The notes below the pieces were generated by a model, which searched no databases, had not been told where the DNA came from, and saw only the letters and a program-made list of their open reading frames with translations. Below are positions 1 to 8,151 of a stretch of 64,000 bases of DNA, one piece after another. The stretch comes from Castellaniella sp041677825 (GTDB lineage Bacteria > Pseudomonadota > Gammaproteobacteria > Burkholderiales > Burkholderiaceae_B). The position numbers and the translations under genes are program-made. Each line of letters opens with the position of its first letter. The stretch's first letter is position 1. The stretch spans positions 124,001 through 188,000 of the forward strand of contig NZ_JBAYPG010000001.1 of assembly GCF_041677825.1 (NCBI RefSeq), given 5' to 3'.

Positions 1-274
1 GCCTGCGGCGGGTTTCGAGCGGATCGAACACCAGGGGGCGGTACAGTTCGATGCGATCATCGTCGACCAGGACGCGCTGCCCCGTGCATGATTCGCCGTA
101 AATGCCGATCGCTGGAAAATGGTCGGTGAATTCGGGAAACTCGCGTACAAAATCACTCTGGGCCAGCGCCTCGGCCACCGTCGTCCCGGCCGGCAGACAA
201 AGGCTCTGGCGCCAGAGCCGGGTTGGCGCTGCAAAGGCGAAATGGATGCGTATTTCAGGTTCTGTACACGTCAT
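1..274 (-). CDS. rnfH: RnfH family protein (UPF0125), 3' part outside the window
   Basis: This is the first 91 codons of a small beta-grasp (ubiquitin-like) protein of the RnfH family; the stop lies beyond base 1. The ATG at 274-272 opens a frame with no stop to the window edge. It contains the family's C-terminal pattern RIELYRPLVFDPLETRR, which corresponds to the 'VEIYRPL..DPKE.RR' block of RnfH proteins. It overlaps the end of ratA by 20 nt, and the ratA-rnfH pair next to smpB is a common proteobacterial arrangement. RnfH itself has no firmly established biochemical role despite its naming after the Rnf electron-transport cluster. Family assignment is good; function is unknown. Confidence 0.85.
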   Translation of the reverse strand, partial: MTCTEPEIRIHFAFAAPTRLWRQSLCLPAGTTVAEALAQSDFVREFPEFTDHFPAIGIYGESCTGQRVLVDDDRIELYRPLVFDPLETRRR

Positions 275-689
275 GGGCACGCCGGGTGAACGAGTCGATG
301 AAACTGCTGGCAATACGATTGAACACCGGCCCGACGACTGCCGACAGGGCCCGGCTGGAAAACGCGTATTCCATGATGTAGGACACCTTGCAGCCATCCG
401 TGCCCAGGGCTTCGAACGTCCAGTACCCGGTCAGCCTTGAAAAAGGCCCGTCAACCAGGTGAAACACAATGCGGCGGGGGTAATCGTGATCGTTGCGGGT
501 GGTGAAGCTCTGACGGATGCCGGCAAAGTGGATGTCGACCGTAGCCTGCATGCCGGTATCGTTCTTCCAATGGACCCGTGCGCCACCGCACCACGGCATG
601 AATTCCGGGTATCGGGCCACATCGGCCACCAGGTCGAACATCTGTTCACATCGAAATGGCACCAGGACAGAGCGTTGAATCGAAGGCAT
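255..689 (-). CDS. ratA: RatA-type START-domain protein
   Basis: A 144-residue single-domain protein of the polyketide cyclase/START superfamily that groups with RatA and Coq10. The N-terminal block MPSIQRSVLVPFRCEQMFDL followed by VADVARYPEFMPWCGGARV is the hallmark of the family. RatA has been described in E. coli as inhibiting 70S formation by binding 50S subunits, while the Coq10 homologues bind ubiquinone; sequence alone does not say which role applies here. The gene is divergent from smpB, with a 74-bp gap, and its 3' end overlaps rnfH, so the two are probably translationally coupled. Length is normal for the family. Confidence 0.9.
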   Translation of the reverse strand: MPSIQRSVLVPFRCEQMFDLVADVARYPEFMPWCGGARVHWKNDTGMQATVDIHFAGIRQSFTTRNDHDYPRRIVFHLVDGPFSRLTGYWTFEALGTDGCKVSYIMEYAFSSRALSAVVGPVFNRIASSFIDSFTRRAHDVYRT

Positions 690-763
690 GGAATGCGCAG
701 GTTGGGTCCGTATGGATGGGATAGAATGACAGGATTTTACCCACCCCGGCCAGGGAAGGTTTC

Positions 764-1228
764 ATGAGCATTGTAGAGAATCGCAAGGCTACCCACGATT
801 ACTTCATCGAAGAGCGTTTCGAGGCCGGTCTCGTACTCGAGGGCTGGGAGGTCAAAGCCATCCGCGCCGGCCACGTACAACTCAAGGAAAGCTACGTCAT
901 CGTGCGTGACGGGGCGCTCTGGTTGCTGGGCATGCACGTGAGCCCGCTGCCGACCGTGTCCACCCATGTACACCCCAATGCCACCCGGACCCGCAAGCTG
1001 CTGCTGCACGCCCACGAAATCAGCAAATTAATCGGCAAGGTCGAACAGCGCGGCTATGCCCTGGTGCCGCTGAACCTGCACTACAAAAAGGGGCGCATCA
1101 AGCTGGATTTCGGTCTGGGGCGTGGCAAGAAGCTGCATGACAAGCGCAGCACCCAACGAGACAAGGACTGGGCGCGCGAAAAAGAGCGCCTGATGAAACA
1201 TGACACGCGCCAGCACAAGACGGGCTGA
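764..1228 (+). CDS. smpB: SsrA-binding protein SmpB
   Basis: SmpB delivers tmRNA to stalled ribosomes in trans-translation. The 154-residue protein begins SIVENRKATHDYFIEERFEA and contains GLVLEGWEVKAIRAGHVQLK, the conserved OB-fold core that binds the tmRNA elbow. It ends in a basic tail (KLHDKRSTQRDKDWAREKER) that enters the ribosomal mRNA channel. A GGGAAGG Shine-Dalgarno lies just before the ATG. A TAGAAT hexamer at 722-727 could be the -10 element, but I see no good -35. The tmRNA gene ssrA is not in the window. The 82 bp after the stop hold a short GGGCC/GGCCC hairpin without a U tract and no gene. Confidence 0.98.
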   Translation: MSIVENRKATHDYFIEERFEAGLVLEGWEVKAIRAGHVQLKESYVIVRDGALWLLGMHVSPLPTVSTHVHPNATRTRKLLLHAHEISKLIGKVEQRGYALVPLNLHYKKGRIKLDFGLGRGKKLHDKRSTQRDKDWAREKERLMKHDTRQHKTG

Positions 1229-1310
1229 GCTCGCAGCCGGGCCCCGTGGCCCATCGCGGGCCTGGCGGCAGAACTGATGCCGGCGCCCCGTGCCAGGGCG
1301 CGATCGGTGC

Positions 1311-1979
1311 TCAGCCCGGCGCCCGAACGGGCAGGCCCTCGAGTTGCAGAAGACGCAACTTGCGTTCAAGCCCGCCGCCGTAGCCATTGAGCGTGCGGTT
1401 GCTCGCCAGGATCCGGTGGCACGGAATAATGATGCTGATCGGGTTGCTGCCGACTGCCGCCCCTGTGGCCCGCCCATGGCGCGCACTGAAGCCGGCCCGC
1501 CGGGCCAGTTCGCCATATGACAGGGTACTGCCGTAGGGCACGGCCAGCAGGGCTTCCCAGATTTTTTTCTGGAACCCGGTACCTTGTGCCGCGAGAGGAA
1601 GATCGAAGCTGCGCCGTTGGCCGGCCCAATATTCGCCCAGTTCTTTTTCGGCCTGCCGAAAAAGCCCGAGAACGGGCTGCGGCACCGTATCTTCGGCCTC
1701 GATGAGACGGACACCCGACGATACGGGCAGCGCCATGCCGTGGGCGCAATGCGCACCGGACTGCCTTGCCTGCCCCGGTTCGAGCACCCGGAACGATTGC
1801 AGGCGCTGCCCTTCGTGCATGCCATCGGCTGGCCGGCCTGCAGGGGCTGCCGGGCGCTCGAGGCCCGACACCCGAGGGCAGTCGGCCTGGTCGGCAAAAT
1901 AGAGCCCCGCAAGCCCGGCGCTGTCTGCCCTGAGCAGAACAGCACCGAGAGGCGAAGAAATCAGGGCATGAAATGACAT
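1311..1979 (-). CDS. ogt: methylated-DNA--protein-cysteine methyltransferase
   Basis: This suicide enzyme transfers alkyl groups from O6-alkylguanine (and O4-alkylthymine) to its own cysteine. The acceptor motif IPCHRI places the nucleophile at Cys187. It is preceded by the helix-turn-helix segment (PYGSTLSYGELARRAGF) and followed by the NGYGGGLERK..LLQLE block typical of Ogt/Ada C-terminal domains. The protein has 222 residues, longer than the roughly 170 of minimal Ogt proteins, because the N-terminal half carries a Pro/Gly-rich insertion around residues 40-95. It starts 16 nt after the ppsA stop on the same strand, so it may be read from the ppsA transcript, an unusual pairing of DNA repair with gluconeogenesis. 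Confidence 0.93.
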   Translation of the reverse strand: MSFHALISSPLGAVLLRADSAGLAGLYFADQADCPRVSGLERPAAPAGRPADGMHEGQRLQSFRVLEPGQARQSGAHCAHGMALPVSSGVRLIEAEDTVPQPVLGLFRQAEKELGEYWAGQRRSFDLPLAAQGTGFQKKIWEALLAVPYGSTLSYGELARRAGFSARHGRATGAAVGSNPISIIIPCHRILASNRTLNGYGGGLERKLRLLQLEGLPVRAPG

Positions 1980-1995
1980 GGGATGGAACGCCTTG

Positions 1996-4374
1996 TCAGG
2001 CCGCTGTTGCCGGGATGGCCAGGCGCTGCCAGGTGCTGATCACTGTATCCGGATTCAGCGACATTGACAAGATACCCTCATCGCGCAGCCACAATGCCAG
2101 ATCCGGATGATCGCTGGGCCCCTGGCCGCAGATGCCCACGTATTTGCCCGCTTTCAGGCACGCCTGGATGGCCCGGCTGAGCATGAATCGCACCGCAGGG
2201 TCGCGCTCGTCGAAATCTGCCGCCAGGAGTTCCATGCCCGAATCCCGATCCAGCCCCAGGGTGAGCTGCGTCATGTCGTTGGAACCAATCGAGAACCCGT
2301 CGAAGAACTGCAGGAATTCTTCGGCCAGGATGGCATTGGATGGAATCTCGCACATCATGATGAGACGCAGGCCGTTTTCGCCGCGCCTGAGCCCATGGCG
2401 GGCGAGTTCATCGACCACACGCCGGGCCTGCCCGAGCGTACGGACGAAAGGCACCATGATCTCGACATTTGTCAGGCCCATGTCATCGCGCACCTTCTTG
2501 AGGGCTTCGCATTCCATGCGGAAGCACTCGGCGAAATCGTCGGAGACGTAGCGGGATGCCCCACGAAAACCCAGCATGGGGTTTTCTTCTTCGGGCTCGT
2601 AGCGCGACCCGCCCACCAGCTTGCGGTATTCGTTGGACTTGAAGTCGGACAGCCTGACGATGACCGGCTTTGGATAGAATGCCGCGCCTATGGTGGCCAC
2701 GCCCTCGGCCAGTTTCTCGACGAAGAATGCGCGTGGGCTTGCATAGCCGCGCGCAGCCGATTCGACGGCCTTTTTGAGGTCGCTGTCGACGTTCGGGTAG
2801 TCGAGTACCGCCTTGGGGTGCACGTTGATATTGTGGTTGATGATGAACTCGAGCCGCGCGAGCCCCACACCGTTGTTGGGGATCTGCGAAAAATCGAACG
2901 CGAGCTGCGGGTTGCCCACGTTCATCATGATCTTGACATCGATGTCGGGCATCTGCCCCCAGCGCACTTCTTCGATTTCGGTTTCGATCAGGCCATCGTA
3001 GATGCGGCCTTCGTCGCCTTCTGCACAGGACACCGTGACCTCGCGGCCGTTCTGGAGCACCTGGGTGGCATTGGCACAGCCCACCACGGCCGGGATGCCC
3101 AGCTCGCGTGCGATGATGGCGGCATGACAGGTGCGGCCACCGCGGTTGGTGACAATGGCCGAGGCGATTTTCATGACGGGTTCCCAGTTGGGATCCGTCA
3201 TGTCGGTCACCAGGATGTCGCCCGGGCGCACCTGATCCATTTCGGAGGCATCGGCCACGACGCGCACCGTGCCCGCCCCGATCTTCTGCCCGATGGCCCG
3301 CCCGGTGATGAGAACTTCACCACTGGCCTTCAGACGATAGCGCTCTTGTACTTCGTGCTGCACCTGCCGGGATTTCACGGTTTCAGGCCGGGCCTGCAGG
3401 ATGTACAGCTTGCCATCGACCCCATCGCGCCCCCATTCGATGTCCATGGGGCGTTCGTAATGATTTTCGATGATGGTTGCATAGCGGGCGAGCTCGATGA
3501 TTTCCTGGTCGCTGAGAGAATAGCGGTTGCGCTCTGAGGCCGGCACCTCGACGGTACGCACGGCATGGCCGGATTCGCGTTGCTCGTCGAACTCCATCTT
3601 GATGAGCTTGGAGCCAATGCGCCGACTGATGATCGGATAATGGCCCTTGGCCAGCGAGGGCTTGAAGACATAGAATTCATCGGGGTTCACCGAGCCCTGC
3701 ACCACGGTTTCGCCCAGACCATAGGATGATGTGATGAACACCACATCCTTGAAGCCGGACTCGGTGTCCAGGGTGAACATCACCCCGGCGCTGCCCCTGT
3801 CGGCCCGCACCATGCGCTGGATGCCGGCCGAAAGGGCCACATCGGCGTGCGCATAGCCCTTGTGCACCCGGTAGGAAATGGCCCGGTCGTTGTACAGCGA
3901 GGCGAATACATGGTGGATCTTTTCGAGGATGTCGTCGATCCCCACCACGTTCAGGAAGGTTTCCTGCTGGCCGGCAAATGATGCATCCGGCAAGTCTTCG
4001 GCCGTGGCCGATGAGCGCACGGCAAACGAACCCCGGCCGTCGGTGTCGAGTTGCGCAAAAGCGTCGCGGACGGCCTGTTCGAACGCTGCGGGCAGCGGCG
4101 TATCCATGATCCACTGGCGGATTTCTGCACCCACCGTGGCCAGTTCGCGGACGTCATCGGCATCCAGCGCATCGAGCCGGGCGTTGATGCGCCCGGCCAG
4201 ATTCGACGCCTGGAGGAATTCACGGAATGCTTCGGCCGTGGTGGCAAACCCCCCGGGTACCCTGACCCCTGCATCGGCCAGCTGGCTGATCATTTCACCC
4301 AGTGAAGCGTTCTTGCCTCCTACCGAGTCCACATCCGCCATGCGGAGCTGCTCGAACGATACGACATATGACAT
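1996..4374 (-). CDS. ppsA: phosphoenolpyruvate synthase
   Basis: PpsA converts pyruvate, ATP and water to PEP, AMP and phosphate, the entry to gluconeogenesis from C3 compounds. The 792-residue protein has the three expected domains. The N-terminal ATP-grasp/PPDK-type nucleotide-binding domain includes SFAVRSSATAEDLPDASFAG at about 116-135. The swivelling phosphohistidine domain has GGRTCHAAIIARELGIPAVV with the catalytic His417. The C-terminal PEP/pyruvate barrel has the active-site Cys749 in GICGQGPSDHPD. An AAGGG Shine-Dalgarno precedes the ATG. It is divergent from ppsR, whose product controls PpsA by phosphorylating a threonine beside the catalytic histidine; Thr415 is the matching residue. 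Confidence 0.98.
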   Translation of the reverse strand: MSYVVSFEQLRMADVDSVGGKNASLGEMISQLADAGVRVPGGFATTAEAFREFLQASNLAGRINARLDALDADDVRELATVGAEIRQWIMDTPLPAAFEQAVRDAFAQLDTDGRGSFAVRSSATAEDLPDASFAGQQETFLNVVGIDDILEKIHHVFASLYNDRAISYRVHKGYAHADVALSAGIQRMVRADRGSAGVMFTLDTESGFKDVVFITSSYGLGETVVQGSVNPDEFYVFKPSLAKGHYPIISRRIGSKLIKMEFDEQRESGHAVRTVEVPASERNRYSLSDQEIIELARYATIIENHYERPMDIEWGRDGVDGKLYILQARPETVKSRQVQHEVQERYRLKASGEVLITGRAIGQKIGAGTVRVVADASEMDQVRPGDILVTDMTDPNWEPVMKIASAIVTNRGGRTCHAAIIARELGIPAVVGCANATQVLQNGREVTVSCAEGDEGRIYDGLIETEIEEVRWGQMPDIDVKIMMNVGNPQLAFDFSQIPNNGVGLARLEFIINHNINVHPKAVLDYPNVDSDLKKAVESAARGYASPRAFFVEKLAEGVATIGAAFYPKPVIVRLSDFKSNEYRKLVGGSRYEPEEENPMLGFRGASRYVSDDFAECFRMECEALKKVRDDMGLTNVEIMVPFVRTLGQARRVVDELARHGLRRGENGLRLIMMCEIPSNAILAEEFLQFFDGFSIGSNDMTQLTLGLDRDSGMELLAADFDERDPAVRFMLSRAIQACLKAGKYVGICGQGPSDHPDLALWLRDEGILSMSLNPDTVISTWQRLAIPATAA

Positions 4375-4403
4375 GGTGTCACCCTTGAGATGGAATAAAG
4401 CGT

Positions 4404-4467
4404 GTTTGCCTGGCGCACACGCTGCAAGGCCGATGCCTGCTGCGACCCTGGTATGCGCCCGGCAAAC
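4404..4467. promoter_or_regulatory. 17-bp imperfect inverted repeat between ppsA and ppsR
   Basis: The segment GTTTGCCTGGCGCACAC at 4404-4420 recurs in inverted orientation at 4451-4467 as GTATGCGCCCGGCAAAC; 15 of 17 positions pair, with 30 nt between the arms. It lies in the 169-bp gap between the two divergent genes, where promoters for both must sit. It could be two operator half-sites for one shared regulator, one per gene, or a large hairpin. The left arm also contains a smaller dyad, GCGTGT/ACACGC, at 4400-4422. I do not recognise the motif as a known operator. Confidence 0.55.
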
Positions 4468-4543
4468 CTGCCTTGCCAGCTCCTCTGGGGACTGGTAACC
4501 TTCGCGATTGTACCTTTTCTACGACAGGATGGCTGAGCCCGCC

Positions 4544-5377
4544 ATGAGCGATGAACCCCTTGAGCAAACTGTTTTCATCGTCTCCGACAGCACCGGGATC
4601 ACAGCCGAAACATTCAGCCACGCTGTACTGTCACAGTTCGAATCCATCAACTTCCAGGCCGTCCGCCTGCCCTTTGTCGATTCGACCGAAAAGGCCGAGG
4701 CGGTCGCGCGCCGCATTGCACGCCAGGCCGATTCCGGTGGCCCGCTGCCACTGGTATTCAGCACGCTGGTGGATTCGGACATCGCCGACCGCATCCGCGC
4801 AGCGCCCTGCATTTTCATGGACCTGTTCGGCACGGTCGTGCAGCATCTCGAAGAGGTATTGGGGGCCAAGGCCAGCCAGTCCGTGGGGCGTTCCCATACC
4901 AACGGCCTGAGCAAGCAATACAACAGCCGGATCGAAGCCATCAATTTCAGCCTGGCCCATGATGACGGGCAGTATGTGCATGGCCTCGAACAGGCCGACG
5001 TGATTCTCATCGGTGTCTCGCGCTGCGGCAAGACCCCCACCAGCCTCTACCTGGCCATGCAATACGCCGTGAAGGCGGCCAACTATCCACTGATCCCCGA
5101 AGATTTCGACCGCGCTGCCCTGCCTGCCACGCTGCTGCCCTTCAGGCGCAAGCTGTTTGGCCTGTCCATCCAGCCCGAACGCCTTGCCGAGGTGCGCAAT
5201 GAGCGCCGGCCCAACAGCCAGTACGCATCCCTCAAGCAGTGCCGCGAGGAAGTCGCGGACGCAGAACGCCTGATGCGCATGGAAGGCATCCCGTGGCTGT
5301 CCACCACGACGCGTTCCATCGAAGAGATTTCCACCAAGATCCTCGACGAAGTCGGCCTCGAGCGGATGAGCTACTGA
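4544..5377 (+). CDS. ppsR: PEP synthase regulatory kinase/pyrophosphorylase
   Basis: PpsR (DUF299 family) inactivates PpsA by ADP-dependent threonine phosphorylation and reactivates it by phosphate-dependent dephosphorylation. With this start the protein has 277 residues. The N-terminal family block VFIVSDSTGITAETFSHAVL begins at residue 10, and the P-loop-like GVSRCGKTPTSLYLA is at about 157-171. I chose the ATG at 4544 because it leaves nine residues before the conserved VFIVSD block, much as in E. coli. An upstream in-frame ATG (4529) and TTG (4508) are possible but have no better ribosome-binding site. The last 7 nt overlap the convergent trmH-like gene, leaving no room for a terminator between them. 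Confidence 0.95.
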   Translation: MSDEPLEQTVFIVSDSTGITAETFSHAVLSQFESINFQAVRLPFVDSTEKAEAVARRIARQADSGGPLPLVFSTLVDSDIADRIRAAPCIFMDLFGTVVQHLEEVLGAKASQSVGRSHTNGLSKQYNSRIEAINFSLAHDDGQYVHGLEQADVILIGVSRCGKTPTSLYLAMQYAVKAANYPLIPEDFDRAALPATLLPFRRKLFGLSIQPERLAEVRNERRPNSQYASLKQCREEVADAERLMRMEGIPWLSTTTRSIEEISTKILDEVGLERMSY

Positions 5378-6171
5378 TTGGCCTCACGCTGGCGGCGCTG
5401 CTCGAACAGGCAGATGGCAGCGGCAGCGGCCACGTTCAAGGAGTCCACCCGGGCGGCCTGGGGGATCCACAGACGCCATTGCGACTGTTGCATGAGCTCG
5501 GGCGACACGCCGCGGCCTTCGTTGCCGAACAGCCAGGCACAGCACGGGCGCAGGTCCTGGGAGTACAGATTGCGGCCCCCCTGCAGCGTGGTGGCCGCAA
5601 GCGGCACGTCCAGACGGGGCAACAGAGCCGACAGATCAAGGTTTTCGTACAGTTCGAGCACAAAATGGGCACCTTGCCCGCTGCGCAGCACCTTGGGCGA
5701 CCAGGCTGCGGCGCAGCCTTCGGACAGGAACACCTGACCCAGCCCTGCTGCAGCGGCCGTACGCAGCAGGGTACCCAGATTGCCGGGATCCTGGACCCGG
5801 TCGAGCCACAGGCAGGTCTGGCGAATCCGGCCAGGGACGATCGGCCTGGGCGGCTCGACAAGGAAAAACAGGGCCGGGCCTTCAGGCACCTGTGACAATG
5901 CGCCACCAAGGGCGTCATCGAGAATGACTCGGGGGGCCGCCGCCGCAGCCTGCCACAGGGCCTGGACAGCCGCTGTGGCGAGGGCCGTCTGGCCAGCCAG
6001 CACCAGCTCGGGCCTGCCCTGGTGCGCCAGCCATGCCTGACACAGGTGAAGCCCTTCGAGCAGCACCCGGCGCTCATGACGGGGCGGCTTGCCACGCGCC
6101 AGGCGCAGGCACAATCGATAGTCAGGATTGTCACGTGAATGAACCCGACGAACAGGCGGCGAACCATTCAT
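5371..6171 (-). CDS. TrmH/SpoU-family RNA 2'-O-methyltransferase
   Basis: This SPOUT-class enzyme probably methylates a ribose 2'-OH in rRNA or tRNA using S-adenosylmethionine. The C-terminal two thirds carry the three SpoU motifs: LDRVQDPGNLGTLLRTA (about 124-140), LFGNEGRGVSPEL, and IPQAARVDSLNVAAAAAI, which together form the trefoil knot that binds cofactor. An N-terminal substrate-binding-like segment precedes them. The RNA target cannot be read from the sequence; RlmB- and TsnR-like proteins share this layout. It is the last gene of the rpsB-lpx-rnhB cluster, and its ATG overlaps the rnhB stop (ATGA). Confidence 0.88.
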   Translation of the reverse strand: MNGSPPVRRVHSRDNPDYRLCLRLARGKPPRHERRVLLEGLHLCQAWLAHQGRPELVLAGQTALATAAVQALWQAAAAAPRVILDDALGGALSQVPEGPALFFLVEPPRPIVPGRIRQTCLWLDRVQDPGNLGTLLRTAAAAGLGQVFLSEGCAAAWSPKVLRSGQGAHFVLELYENLDLSALLPRLDVPLAATTLQGGRNLYSQDLRPCCAWLFGNEGRGVSPELMQQSQWRLWIPQAARVDSLNVAAAAAICLFEQRRQREANQ

Positions 6172-6869
6172 GCCCCTGGCTCCGGCCCGGGCGTTGAATC
6201 CCGTTCTGGCCCTGAATCCGGCTCTGGTTCGGACATTGACCGAGCCAGGCTCGGCGCGCCCATGGCTTCGCGTACCGGCCTGAAGCTGCGCCGATGCTCC
6301 GGACAGGGCCCATGACGAAGCAGGCTGGCCAGATGGCGTGCCGTGCCATAGCCTTTGTGAGCATCAAAGCCATACTCGGGGTACTGCTCGTGGAGCACCT
6401 GGCAATAGGCATCTCTGGCGGTCTTGGCCAGAATGGATGCTGCAGAGATCGCCGGCACCCGGGCGTCACCCCCGATCAGACAGGCGGCCGGGCAAGGCAG
6501 GCCACGCGGCAAGCGATTGCCATCGACCAGTACGTGTTCCGGCACACGAGACAGGGCGTGTACGGCCCGCAGCATGGCCAGCAAGGTGGCCTGCAGGATA
6601 TTGATGCGATCGATCTCCAGAGCGCTGGCACTGGCCACGGCCCACGCCAGGGCCTTGAAACGGATCTCGCCTGCCAGTTGCGTGCGCCGGCCCGGTGACA
6701 ATTTTTTTGAATCCGCCAGGCCTTCGATACCGTGCGCCGGATCGAGAATCACGGCGGCGGCGAACACCGGGCCAGCCAAGGGGCCCCGCCCCGCTTCATC
6801 GACGCCGGCGAGCCATTCGGCTGCGCACGGATACGGGTCGAGGTCCAGCAGATCGGTTTCATGTGCCAT
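6168..6869 (-). CDS. rnhB: ribonuclease HII
   Basis: RNase HII cleaves RNA in RNA-DNA hybrids and starts ribonucleotide excision from DNA. The catalytic DEAGRGPLAGPV block begins at Asp24-Glu25, with further acidic residues in VLVDGN and SILAKTARD. I start at the ATG at 6869 because the conserved core begins about 20 residues later; the frame upstream is antisense-free but lies inside lpxB. The gene overlaps the lpxB stop by 11 nt and the next gene by 4 nt. The 233-residue protein ends in an unusual Ser/Glu/Pro/Asp-rich tail of about 25 residues that is absent from typical RNase HII and is probably disordered. Confidence 0.96.
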   Translation of the reverse strand: MAHETDLLDLDPYPCAAEWLAGVDEAGRGPLAGPVFAAAVILDPAHGIEGLADSKKLSPGRRTQLAGEIRFKALAWAVASASALEIDRINILQATLLAMLRAVHALSRVPEHVLVDGNRLPRGLPCPAACLIGGDARVPAISAASILAKTARDAYCQVLHEQYPEYGFDAHKGYGTARHLASLLRHGPCPEHRRSFRPVREAMGAPSLARSMSEPEPDSGPERDSTPGPEPGA

Positions 6870-8151
6870 GAGCGACCTCCAGGATGGCCTGCGCGGCAAG
6901 CCGCGGCGTGTCGCGGCTGAGAGCATGGTGCAGCCTACCGAAACGCTGCACCGTGCGCTGGATGAGGGCCTTGTCAGTGAGCGCCGCCCAGACCGCCTGG
7001 GCCAGCGCTTCGGGGCTGGCCGCATCCTGCAGCAGTTCAGGGACGACGAAATCGCGTTCGAGGATGTTGGGCAGGCCAACCCAGGGCAGGCTGGGCGCCT
7101 GCTGACCGGACTTCCAGGCCATGATACGCCGCATCCAGGGCGAAAGCACATATGAAATCACCATCGGCCGCTTGAACAGGGCCGCTTCGAGGGTGGCCGT
7201 ACCACTGGCCACCAGTACCGCATCCGCCGCGGCCATGGCCTGCCAGCCGACCGGCCATGCAGGCTGCGCTCCAGCTGGCCTGGACTGCGCCCGGGGATGG
7301 CAGGGGTCGGATGATGCCGGCGGCTCGATTGGTGTTGCGCCCGGCGCCTGGAGCAGACGACAGTGCTGGATGGGGTATCGGGCGAGAATGGACTCGAACT
7401 GTGCCTTGCGGGCCTGATTGACCATGGGCACCAGGACCTGCAGATCTGGATCCTGCCGTTGCAGGTGCTGCACGGCCTGCAGGAATCTGGGCGCCAGAAG
7501 GCGGATTTCGGATTCCCGGCTGCCCGGCATGAGCGCAAGCACACGCACCTCATGATCGACCCGCAGACAGGTTCGCGCGGCGCTGCGGTCAGGCGCCATT
7601 GGAATCAGTTCAGCCAGGGGATGACCCACATAGGTCACCGGCACCCCTTCGCGCCGATAGAGATCGACCTCGAATGGAAACAGCACCAGCATATGGGACA
7701 CCGCGCGCCGGATCTGATGAATGCGCTCGTAACGCCAGGCCCATATCGAGGGGCCGACGAAGTGAACCGTAGGGATGCCCCGCCGCCGCAGCTGTTCCTC
7801 GAGACGCAGATTGAAGTCGGGTGCATCCACCCCCACAAAGACATCCGGTCTGAATTCGATGGCCTGTCGGCGCGTATTGCCCCATGTACGGATGAGGCCA
7901 GGCGCGCGACGCAGCGCATCAACATAGCCGAATACGGCCAGCGCATCCATGGAATGCCAGGTCTGCAAGCCGGCTGCCTGCATTGCAGGCCCGCCTATGC
8001 CGGCCAGCTGGAGCGCGTCGACGCTGCTGCGCAGGCCGGCAATGAGCCTGGCGGCCAGCAGGTCACCCGAGGGCTCGCCCGCGACCAGAACGCCACGCAA
8101 GTTGACATCCGTCCCGGCCTGAACAGAGGGGCTTGCCGTGCGCCGGATCAT
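6859..8151 (-). CDS. lpxB: lipid-A-disaccharide synthase
   Basis: LpxB joins UDP-2,3-diacylglucosamine and lipid X to form the beta-1,6-linked disaccharide of lipid A at the inner membrane. The family motifs are present: VLVAGEPSGDLLAARLI near the N-terminus, FVGPSIWAW, LMPGSRESEI and VASGTATLEAAL. The protein has 430 residues, against about 380 in E. coli. Most of the excess is a Pro/Ala-rich insert at about residues 269-302, just before the conserved 'AAADAVLVASG' segment. The N-terminus also has about 18 residues before the first conserved strand, so a later start is possible. The ATG overlaps the lpxA stop (ATGA). Confidence 0.97.
   Translation of the reverse strand: MIRRTASPSVQAGTDVNLRGVLVAGEPSGDLLAARLIAGLRSSVDALQLAGIGGPAMQAAGLQTWHSMDALAVFGYVDALRRAPGLIRTWGNTRRQAIEFRPDVFVGVDAPDFNLRLEEQLRRRGIPTVHFVGPSIWAWRYERIHQIRRAVSHMLVLFPFEVDLYRREGVPVTYVGHPLAELIPMAPDRSAARTCLRVDHEVRVLALMPGSRESEIRLLAPRFLQAVQHLQRQDPDLQVLVPMVNQARKAQFESILARYPIQHCRLLQAPGATPIEPPASSDPCHPRAQSRPAGAQPAWPVGWQAMAAADAVLVASGTATLEAALFKRPMVISYVLSPWMRRIMAWKSGQQAPSLPWVGLPNILERDFVVPELLQDAASPEALAQAVWAALTDKALIQRTVQRFGRLHHALSRDTPRLAAQAILEVAHGT

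Noticed and set aside
2107..3537. Plus-strand open frame of 476 codons opposite ppsA
   Set aside because: Antisense to the conserved PpsA catalytic region; no ribosome-binding site and no family resemblance.
4508..4543. TTG-initiated N-terminal extension of PpsR
   Set aside because: It would add 12 residues before the normal family start and has no Shine-Dalgarno; the ATG at 4544 matches family length.
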